Below the pieces are notes generated by a model that worked only from the letters and a program-made list of their open reading frames with translations, was not told the DNA's origin and ran no database searches. Of a stretch of DNA of 14,430 nucleotides, positions 7,102-13,417 are shown piece after piece. The position numbers and the translations under genes were made by a program. The DNA is taken from contig JANRBC010000134.1 of assembly GCA_030727685.1 (NCBI GenBank), forward strand, positions 1 through 14,430. Reading direction: 5' to 3'. Source of the stretch: Ilumatobacteraceae bacterium. GTDB taxonomy: Bacteria; Actinomycetota; Acidimicrobiia; Acidimicrobiales; Ilumatobacteraceae. The stretch's first letter is position 1. The number at the start of each line of letters is the position of its first letter.

Positions 7102-9735
7102 CTAGTCTTCGTCTTTCGCTTGACGCATTGGCAATTTAAAACGCCACTGTCCGTCTAATTCATGGAGTGCGGCAGCGACAGCCCCGGCAGTTGGCACGAG
7201 ACCGATTTCGCCGACACCTTTAATGCCGTATGGTGCATTCGGCTGTGGTGATTCAAGTAATTTAACTTCGATTGGCGGTACGTCTTTAGCTCTCAAAATG
7301 CCGAGACTTCGCAATGTTTTGTTGATTGGAAAGCCTGAATCGGGGTCGGACGGAAAATTTTCGGTTAACGCGTAGCCGAGGCCCATGTGTACGCTGCCTT
7401 CTACTTGACCTTCGCAAAGAGTTGGGTTGACAACACGGCCGACATCGTGCACGGCGAAAACCTTTTCAATTTTTTGGGTTTCGCGATCAATAATCACCAT
7501 TTGTGCCGCGTAACTAAATGTTGAGTGAATGATCGGGTTTGTGACACCAGGTTCGCCGAGTTTGTTTGTCCAATCAACTCGGTATTCTCCGACATGATCA
7601 ACCTCTAGTTTTCGATTGGCAGCGATTGCGGCTTGGCATGCGTTCTTTACTGCACCCGCACCCATAAGCGTGCCTCGCGAGCCAGTTGTTTGACCAAAGC
7701 CGAGTTCGCGAGTTGTGTCGACGATGACGTCAATCAATTTTGCGTCGACGCCTAGTTCTTCTACTGCTACTTGAGCAGCGACAGTGTTAATACCTTGACC
7801 CATCTCAGTCCAACCGTGGCGAACCTCAATTCGTCCGTTGCTTTTGAAACGCACGATTGCTTTAGAAATTTCTTTGAAGCCGTTGCCCAGACCGCTGTTT
7901 TTTAAACCAAGACCCAGACCAACTGCTTTGCCAGATGCGACTGCATTGTCATAGGCAGGTTTGATTTCGTTTAGACAAAGTTCGGCGCCTAAGCAACCGT
8001 CATCCATAATCTGACCAGGACCCCAAACCATGCCCGGCTTGATGACATTTTGCGAACGGATTTGCCAGCCCGAGATGCCAACTTTCTCGGCGAGTCGATC
8101 GAGCACGCCTTCCATTGCGAACTGCGCTTGATTTGCACCAAAGCCACGAAAAGCACCACAGATCGGATTGTTGGTTCGAGCAGCGATTGCCTCGACGTCA
8201 ATATTTGGCACCTGATAAGGCCCACTGGCATGCCCAGCCATACGTTCAAGAACTTTCATTCCGACACTTGCATACGCGCCTGAATCACCAATCGCACGTA
8301 CACGAAGCGCCGTGAGTTTGCCATCTTGATCACAAGCTGCCTCATATGTCATCTCAATTGGATGACGCTTGGCGTGCATCAAGAAGCTTTCTTCACGAGA
8401 CAAAGTGCACTTGACCGGCTTGTCAAGCAACCATGCTGCAAGCGAAGCATGTGCTTGATTGCTCATGTCTTCTTTGCCGCCGAAAGCACCGCCATTTGTT
8501 ACGAGTGTGACTGTCACTTGGTCATTTGGTATCGCCAGAAGGCGAGCGATGTCATTGCGGTCATCCCAAACACCTTGACCCCCTGAGTAGACATGCAATT
8601 TGCGCAGTTGGTCATCACCGAGTGAAGGCACGGCGAGCGTGCTTTCTGGTTCAAGGAAAGCATGTTCAATTCGTTGCGTTGAAAATGTCTCACGCACCAC
8701 ATGAGCACTCGATGCAAATGCCGAGTCGACGTCGCCACGTGAATAAGCACTCTTTGAAAGAACGTTTGAATCTGTCTTCCAAACAGCGATGTCATTGCTC
8801 GCAATTGCTTTGCGCGCATCAGTGATTGGGGTCAATGGCTTGTATTCAACGACTACATCGTCGACGGCATTACGTGCGTTGAGCCGAGAATCTGCGACAA
8901 CAATTGCCAACACATCGCCGGCGTACGAAGTGAAGCCACCGACCGGAATCATTACGGGCCAGTCTTTATAAATGATGCCCATCATTAATTCGCCCGGAAT
9001 ATCTTGCGCAGTAAAAACTGCCTTTACGCCCGGTCGCGACAAAGCCTCAGATGTGTCAATACTCAAAACCTCTGCGCGTGCGTGTTTGGTAAAAACGAGA
9101 GATGCATGCAATAAGCCGGTTATGCGCATGTCGTCGATATAGCCGCGATCGCCTAGAGCAAGTTCGTTGGCCTCATACTTAGCAACTCGGACACCTAATC
9201 CACCTGACGAAACTATTTCTGGTGAAAGATTTTTTGCGACGGTGTCAATCGCATCAAGTATTTTCACATAGCCCGTGCAGCGACAAAGATGAGCGCCGAG
9301 GTGACGAGCCATGTCTTCGCGCTTGAGCGCAGCACCTTTTTTATCAATTTGAGCTTTTGCTCGAACAATGATGCCCGGAATACAAAAACCACACTGCAGA
9401 CCGCCGCAGGCAGCAAACGCATTTGCAAATGCATCACGCTCGACTTGGCTGACACCTTCGAGTGTTGTGATATTCGTGTCGGCAACCTTGTCGACCGACT
9501 GTTGACAACTGACGATCGCTTTTCCATCGACAAGCACGGTGCAGCACCCGCACTGTCCGCTCGGAGAACAACCATCTTTTGGCGAAGTGATATCGAGTTC
9601 TTCGCGCAATGCGGCCAGAAGATGTGGATGATCTCGGCGAACCGTGACTGGGGTTCCGTTGACAACGAAAGCGACTCGGTCAGACGAGTCAGTTTGAAGG
9701 GCAGTGCCTGGTGGGTTTGTTGCCTCGATAGTCAC
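7102..9735 (-). CDS. xdhD: Fused [2Fe-2S]-molybdopterin xanthine dehydrogenase (XdhD / selenium-dependent type)
   Basis: This 877-residue protein joins an iron-sulfur module to a molybdopterin module and lacks an FAD domain. Cluster ligands are Cys56, Cys62, Cys65 and Cys77, with C-x5-C spacing in DGCSPSGQCGCC instead of the usual C-x4-C, and Cys115, Cys118, Cys151 and Cys153. A linker near 170-185 leads to the a/b-hammerhead and Mo domains. Active-site residues are Glu422 (FGGKED), Arg530 (AFRGFG) and Glu843 (GVGEIG). The layout and the DGC-SPxGQCGCC motif match E. coli XdhD and the selenium-dependent xanthine dehydrogenase family, where the selenium is a labile Mo ligand, not selenocysteine. 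Purine hydroxylation is the likely reaction. GTG at 9735 is the start, with a -10-like box exactly 6 bp upstream. An SsnA-like gene follows, as in the E. coli ygfK-ssnA-ygfM-xdhD cluster. Confidence 0.9.
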   Translation of the reverse strand: MTIEATNPPGTALQTDSSDRVAFVVNGTPVTVRRDHPHLLAALREELDITSPKDGCSPSGQCGCCTVLVDGKAIVSCQQSVDKVADTNITTLEGVSQVERDAFANAFAACGGLQCGFCIPGIIVRAKAQIDKKGAALKREDMARHLGAHLCRCTGYVKILDAIDTVAKNLSPEIVSSGGLGVRVAKYEANELALGDRGYIDDMRITGLLHASLVFTKHARAEVLSIDTSEALSRPGVKAVFTAQDIPGELMMGIIYKDWPVMIPVGGFTSYAGDVLAIVVADSRLNARNAVDDVVVEYKPLTPITDARKAIASNDIAVWKTDSNVLSKSAYSRGDVDSAFASSAHVVRETFSTQRIEHAFLEPESTLAVPSLGDDQLRKLHVYSGGQGVWDDRNDIARLLAIPNDQVTVTLVTNGGAFGGKEDMSNQAHASLAAWLLDKPVKCTLSREESFLMHAKRHPIEMTYEAACDQDGKLTALRVRAIGDSGAYASVGMKVLERMAGHASGPYQVPNIDVEAIAARTNNPICGAFRGFGANQAQFAMEGVLDRLAEKVGISGWQIRSQNVIKPGMVWGPGQIMDDGCLGAELCLNEIKPAYDNAVASGKAVGLGLGLKNSGLGNGFKEISKAIVRFKSNGRIEVRHGWTEMGQGINTVAAQVAVEELGVDAKLIDVIVDTTRELGFGQTTGSRGTLMGAGAVKNACQAAIAANRKLEVDHVGEYRVDWTNKLGEPGVTNPIIHSTFSYAAQMVIIDRETQKIEKVFAVHDVGRVVNPTLCEGQVEGSVHMGLGYALTENFPSDPDSGFPINKTLRSLGILRAKDVPPIEVKLLESPQPNAPYGIKGVGEIGLVPTAGAVAAALHELDGQWRFKLPMRQAKDED

Positions 9736-9741
9736 ATATTT

Positions 9742-9747
9742 ACCATA
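9742..9747 (-). promoter_or_regulatory. Putative -10 box of a leaderless promoter for the fused dehydrogenase
   Basis: On the minus strand TATGGT (9747 down to 9742) fits TAnnnT and is followed by AAATAT and then the GTG start at 9735. A 6-bp gap places transcription start on the first base of the start codon, the usual leaderless geometry in Actinomycetota. No Shine-Dalgarno is present in this gap, and the -35 region (TGTAAA, about 18 bp upstream) is weak. This is an inference from spacing only. Confidence 0.45.
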
Positions 9748-9761
9748 CCCGTATTGGGTAT
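9745..9761. promoter_or_regulatory. Inverted repeat, putative operator overlapping the -10 box
   Basis: The 17-bp site ATACCC-N5-GGGTAT is a perfect 6-bp inverted repeat. It lies 10 bp upstream of the GTG start at 9735 and shares three bases with the -10 box. This is where a repressor would block RNA polymerase. A short stem-loop is also possible, but there is no T-run after it. The binding protein is not known. Confidence 0.5.
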
Positions 9762-9765
9762 CAGG

Positions 9766-9780
9766 TTTACAGATTGTAAA
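9766..9780. promoter_or_regulatory. Inverted repeat TTTACA-N3-TGTAAA, putative operator at the -35 region
   Basis: This is a perfect 6-bp inverted repeat with a 3-bp centre, lying in the 53-bp gap between the nitrilase stop and the fused dehydrogenase start. Its centre is 20 bp (about two helical turns) from the centre of the other palindrome, and it covers the expected -35 region. The arms differ from those of the neighbouring palindrome, so a second regulator or an activator site is possible. Confidence 0.5.
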
Positions 9781-9788
9781 AACAGCTG

Positions 9789-10709
9789 CTATTCAATAAT
9801 CGAACCGCGTTGATTAGTGATTCGGCCATAAACCTCGGGGCGACGGTATTTATTGAAGTCAAATAGCGTTTTCTTATAGTTGTTGCACCAATCGAGATCG
9901 CAAACGGCAGTTATTATTTCGTCACCATTGGTCGCTGTCTTTGCCAATATCTCACCTGATGGAGCAATGATGCTCGAGTCAGCCAAACTATCGACACCCT
10001 CTTCAACGCCGCCTTTTGCGACCCCGACTACAAATGTGCCGTTTTGGTAGGCGCCACTTTGCATCACTAACGCGTTATGAAAACTTTGCAATACATCTTG
10101 TGAAGGATCTGGCACGTAGTGCAGGGGTGTGTTGTAGCCGCAAAGAATCATTTCGACGCCTTGCAGCCCCATCACACGATAAGACTCGGGCCATCTTCGA
10201 TCGTTGCAAATCATCATGCCCATTCGTCCGTTAAACGCCGGCCAGACACCGAAGCCTTCGTTGCTTGGAGTGAAGTAGTAGCGCTCAGCGTGTTGAAACG
10301 GACGGTCTGGTTCATGATGCTCATGGCCAGGAATATGGACTTTTCGATATTTCGCCACAACACGACCATCGCGTTCAATGAGTATTTGCGTATTAAATCT
10401 TTCGCCTGCCTTCGTCAATTCGGCGTAGCCGAGACAAAAACCAACGCCTAATTTTTTTGCTTCATCGAATAATGGTCTGGTTATTGCCGAGGGCATTTCG
10501 GTTTCATACCAATGATTTGCTTCAGTGATGTCATTGACAAACCAGCGTGGAAAAAAAGTTGTCAAAGCCAATTCAGGAAATACGACCAGTTCGGCTTTCT
10601 TGCCATGGGCTTCGCGAAGTAAATCAATAAGACGTGAAACAACTGACTTTCGATCATCAGTCTGTTGTATTGGTCCAAGTTGTGCTGCAGCGACATTGAG
10701 ATTGCGCAT
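9789..10709 (-). CDS. N-carbamoyl-D-amino acid hydrolase-like nitrilase-superfamily enzyme
   Basis: This 306-residue protein closely follows the Agrobacterium N-carbamoyl-D-amino acid amidohydrolase pattern, including FPELALTTFFPRW, YETEMPS, FCLGYAEL, KYRKVHIPGHE, MMICNDRRWPESYRVMG and GYNTP. The catalytic triad is Glu46, Lys123 and Cys168. The family splits N-carbamoyl-D-amino acids (opened hydantoins) to the amino acid, CO2 and ammonia, with no metal. N-carbamoylputrescine amidase and beta-ureidopropionase are relatives but match less well at RRWPE and the 300-residue length. No signal peptide is seen, so it is cytosolic. The ATG at 10709 lies 5 bp after the stop of the M20 hydrolase, so both come from one transcript. 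No hydantoinase is in the window, so the natural carbamoyl substrate may come from purine or pyrimidine breakdown. Confidence 0.9.
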   Translation of the reverse strand: MRNLNVAAAQLGPIQQTDDRKSVVSRLIDLLREAHGKKAELVVFPELALTTFFPRWFVNDITEANHWYETEMPSAITRPLFDEAKKLGVGFCLGYAELTKAGERFNTQILIERDGRVVAKYRKVHIPGHEHHEPDRPFQHAERYYFTPSNEGFGVWPAFNGRMGMMICNDRRWPESYRVMGLQGVEMILCGYNTPLHYVPDPSQDVLQSFHNALVMQSGAYQNGTFVVGVAKGGVEEGVDSLADSSIIAPSGEILAKTATNGDEIITAVCDLDWCNNYKKTLFDFNKYRRPEVYGRITNQRGSIIE

Positions 10710-10714
10710 GATCG

Positions 10715-11983
10715 TTATGTCGTGCTCTTGTCGAGAGTTGTGAGTGAAAGCATCGTGTGTAAAAGAATATTCGCGCCTGCTTCTAGGTCGATTGATTCGG
10801 TAAATTCGGCTGGGTTGTGGCTTATGCCCTTAACACTTGGAACAAAAATCATGCCTGAAGGGCAAATTCGCGCCAACATCTGTGCATCGTGTCCGGCACC
10901 TGATGGCATTCGCTGAACTGTATTGCCTTGTTGCTTGGCGATCGACTCGACGATATTAATAACTTCATCGTCAAAAATTACTGGCTCGAAACGCGCAAGT
11001 TGTCTCGAAGTGATCTTGACACCCTCTTTGGCGGCGATTTCAGTTAAAAAAACCGCGATACGCGACTCTGCCTGCTTAAGCAGCGACTCGTCGGTGTTTC
11101 GAACATCAAGCGTGAGGGTGGCTTTAGCAGGCACAACATTTGTGAGATTCGGATGTATGTCAATCTTTCCGACTGTACAAACTTGATCACCACCAAATTC
11201 AGATGCCAATTTGCGGAGAAAGACTGTTATCTCGGCGGCCACATATGCAGGGTCATGGCGCAACGACATCGGAGTGGTGCCCGCATGGTTTGACTGCCCG
11301 ATAACCGTAACTTCTTGCCAAGAAATACCTTGCACGCTTGTCACAGCGCCAATTCGCACATCGTTCGCCTCGAGCATTGGTCCTTGCTCTATATGAAGTT
11401 CAACGAACGCATGCGGCACGACACCAGGGCAAGGTGCTGGCCCTGAGTAGCCGATGCGCATGAGCTCGTCGCCTAAGCGCGCGCCGTCGATCGCCACAAC
11501 ATTTAGCGCTTGTTCAACGGGCATTCCGCCAACATAAACCAGTGAGCCCAGCATGTCAGGGGCGAATCGTGAACCCTCTTCGTCGGTGAAGATGCCAACT
11601 GCCAATGGTCGAGGTGGCGAAATATTTGCGTCCTTACAACTTTCAATTACTTCAAGCGCAGCGAGCACTCCGTAGCAACCATCAAAACGTCCACCGGTTC
11701 GCACGGTGTCAATGTGGGAACCTGACATGACTGGTGCTCCAGAGCCGACATTCCAGACTCCAATAATGTTTCCGACGACATCGATTGTTACTTCTAGATC
11801 GAGACTACGCATCCATGACACGACTAGATCTCGGCCGTCTTTGTCTTCATCAGTGAGAGCGAGGCGACAGTTTCCGCCACCGTCTATTGGTGAAATCTCG
11901 GCTAAAGCGTTGATTCGATCTTCAAGACGACGCCAATTTATTTTGAGACCTAGATGGTTGTTGCGGAAGTCTCCGAGAGGCAC
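10715..11983 (-). CDS. M20-family Zn amidohydrolase (allantoate / N-carbamoyl-L-amino acid hydrolase type)
   Basis: This 422-residue protein belongs to the AllC/HyuC/AmaB group, which removes carbamoyl groups from allantoate, ureidoglycine, N-carbamoyl-L-amino acids or beta-ureidopropionate using two metal ions. The metal-ligand motifs are in place: GSHID (His90, Asp92), RFDGCYG (Asp101), DEEGSRF (Glu135/Glu136), ELHIEQGP (His197) and ISHNPAE (His389). The dimerisation and substrate loop SNHAGTTPM (231-239) and SGAGHDA (361-367) are also present. Sequence alone does not separate allantoate from carbamoyl-amino acid activity; the xanthine dehydrogenase neighbours favour allantoate, the adjacent nitrilase a carbamoyl-amino acid. 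GTG at 11983 is the only usable start before the conserved INWRRLEDRI segment. A TAATAT box lies exactly 6 bp upstream, suggesting leaderless expression. It is the first gene of the minus-strand block. Confidence 0.9.
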   Translation of the reverse strand: MPLGDFRNNHLGLKINWRRLEDRINALAEISPIDGGGNCRLALTDEDKDGRDLVVSWMRSLDLEVTIDVVGNIIGVWNVGSGAPVMSGSHIDTVRTGGRFDGCYGVLAALEVIESCKDANISPPRPLAVGIFTDEEGSRFAPDMLGSLVYVGGMPVEQALNVVAIDGARLGDELMRIGYSGPAPCPGVVPHAFVELHIEQGPMLEANDVRIGAVTSVQGISWQEVTVIGQSNHAGTTPMSLRHDPAYVAAEITVFLRKLASEFGGDQVCTVGKIDIHPNLTNVVPAKATLTLDVRNTDESLLKQAESRIAVFLTEIAAKEGVKITSRQLARFEPVIFDDEVINIVESIAKQQGNTVQRMPSGAGHDAQMLARICPSGMIFVPSVKGISHNPAEFTESIDLEAGANILLHTMLSLTTLDKSTT

Positions 11984-11989
11984 TTAACG

Positions 11990-11995
11990 ATATTA
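11990..11995 (-). promoter_or_regulatory. Putative -10 box of a leaderless promoter for the M20 hydrolase operon
   Basis: On the minus strand TAATAT is followed by CGTTAA and the GTG start at 11983. The box fits TAnnnT closely, and the 6-bp gap puts transcription start at the start codon. There is no Shine-Dalgarno in the gap and no convincing -35 box. It lies in the 37-bp divergent region shared with the aminotransferase. Confidence 0.55.
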
Positions 11996-12008
11996 GACCT
12001 GAATTTGC

Positions 12009-12014
12009 CACAAT
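12009..12014 (+). promoter_or_regulatory. Weak -10-like box for the aminotransferase, possibly leaderless
   Basis: CACAAT lies 6 bp before the GTG at 12021. It matches the consensus in four of six bases. The GGAG at 12015-12018 is only 2 bp from the GTG, too close for a normal ribosome binding site, which favours leaderless initiation. The call rests on spacing and is weak. Confidence 0.3.
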
Positions 12015-12020
12015 GGAGCA

Positions 12021-13382
12021 GTGACAAATAAGAATTTCTTAGATCGCGCAAGACTTACCGCATGCATTGCTGACGAGGAGGCGAAGTTTGTCACCCTTCA
12101 TCCGAAATCGAAAGATGCGGCTCTGCGTGCTGGTGGTTCTTTGATCGGCGGTGTGCCGATGCCATGGATGAAGCGATGGCCGGGTGCGTTTCCGATTTCT
12201 GTGACACATGCGCGGGGAGCGAAATTCGTCGATCTTGACGGACACGAATACGTAGATTTTTGTTTGGGCGATACGGGTTCAATGACCGGACATGCCGTTG
12301 AAGAAATTAATAGTGCAATCACGGCACAACTAAGTCGCGGCTCGACAGTGATGTTGCCAAGTGTTGACTCGACATGGGTCGGTGAAGAGTTATCAAGGCG
12401 GTTCGGATTGCCGAAGTGGCAGTTTTCGGTAAGTGCGACTGACGCCAATCGTTTTGTGTTGCGTCTCTCGCGACATTTAACTAATCGATCTAAAGTTCTG
12501 GTACACGATTGGTGTTATCACGGCACAGTTGACGAAACACTGGTTGTCGCCGACGCAAACGGCCAGACAATTTCTCGCTATGGGGCAATCGGACCGCAGG
12601 TTCATCCATCTTTGACGACACGTGTTGTGCCCTACAACGATCTTGAAGCCCTCGACAAACAACTTAGTTTCGGTGATGTTGCATGCATGCTGATCGAACC
12701 TGCACTAACAAATATCGGTATCGTGTTGCCTGAACCCGGCTATCTCTCGGGTGTGCGCGAACTTACGCGAAAGCATGACGTAATTCTTATCGTCGATGAA
12801 ACTCACACAATATGTGCGGGTGCAGGTGGTGCGACCAAGTTGTGGAATCTCGAGCCAGACATGCTCGTAATTGGAAAGACAATTGGTGGCGGTATTCCGG
12901 TTGCTGCATACGGAATGTCGCAGGCTCTTGCAGAACGAGCTGAAGCATCGTTATCAAATCACGATGTAGATGTTTCAGGTTTGGGTGGAACGCTTTCGGG
13001 AAGTGTGTTGGCCATGGCGGCAGTGCGTGCAACACTTTCGAATGCATTGCTGCCCGAGCAGTTCGAGAAAACCATTCGGCTTGCTACAAGGTGGGCAGAA
13101 GGTGTTGAAAAGTCGATTCTGAAATATGATCTCGACTGGAGTGTTCAACAGTTAGGTTGCCGTGCCGAATATTGGTTTTGCCCTGCACCCAAGAATGGAG
13201 CACAAGCGGCCGCCGGCGTCGACCCAGATCTCGAGAACTTCATGCATCTTTGGGCGCTCAATCGTGGAATTCTGCTGACGCCGTTTCACAATATGGCGTT
13301 ATTGTCGCCGTTTCATACCGAGAGTGATATCGACACTCATACACAGATTTTTGACACTGCACTCGCAGCACTCTTTAGTTAG
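12021..13382 (+). CDS. Class III PLP aminotransferase, glutamate-1-semialdehyde aminomutase-like
   Basis: This 453-residue protein has the fold-type I, class III layout: an N-terminal arm, FVDLDGHEYVDFCLGDTGSMTGH (69-91), CYHGT (165-169), IVDETHT (257-263, Asp259 pairs with the PLP ring nitrogen) and GKTIGGGIP with the PLP lysine Lys286. GGTLSG (322-327) supplies the phosphate loop of the partner subunit. The usual SGTEA cofactor motif reads SATDA (138-142). It should move an amino group from an amino acid or amine to a keto acid; it is unlikely to be the true haem-pathway aminomutase because no haem genes are near and the motif differs. The GTG start is forced by a stop codon at 12000. It is transcribed away from the carbamoyl hydrolases across 37 bp, so it probably acts on their amino acid product. 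Confidence 0.88.
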   Translation: MTNKNFLDRARLTACIADEEAKFVTLHPKSKDAALRAGGSLIGGVPMPWMKRWPGAFPISVTHARGAKFVDLDGHEYVDFCLGDTGSMTGHAVEEINSAITAQLSRGSTVMLPSVDSTWVGEELSRRFGLPKWQFSVSATDANRFVLRLSRHLTNRSKVLVHDWCYHGTVDETLVVADANGQTISRYGAIGPQVHPSLTTRVVPYNDLEALDKQLSFGDVACMLIEPALTNIGIVLPEPGYLSGVRELTRKHDVILIVDETHTICAGAGGATKLWNLEPDMLVIGKTIGGGIPVAAYGMSQALAERAEASLSNHDVDVSGLGGTLSGSVLAMAAVRATLSNALLPEQFEKTIRLATRWAEGVEKSILKYDLDWSVQQLGCRAEYWFCPAPKNGAQAAAGVDPDLENFMHLWALNRGILLTPFHNMALLSPFHTESDIDTHTQIFDTALAALFS

Positions 13383-13417
13383 CACGTCAATAACAGAGCG
13401 CAGATGAAAAGCACCAA

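Noticed and set aside
9745..9761. The ATACCC...GGGTAT repeat as a transcription terminator after the nitrilase gene
   Set aside because: The stem is only 6 bp, no T-run follows on the minus strand, and the site sits directly on the next promoter, so an operator is more likely.
9289..9813. A 174-codon plus-strand open frame across the start of the fused dehydrogenase and the 53-bp gap
   Set aside because: It runs antisense to the iron-sulfur domain with its conserved cysteines, its composition is not protein-like, and it would span the promoter and palindromes.
12013..12024. ATG at 12013 as the aminotransferase start
   Set aside because: It is in another frame and meets a TGA after three codons.
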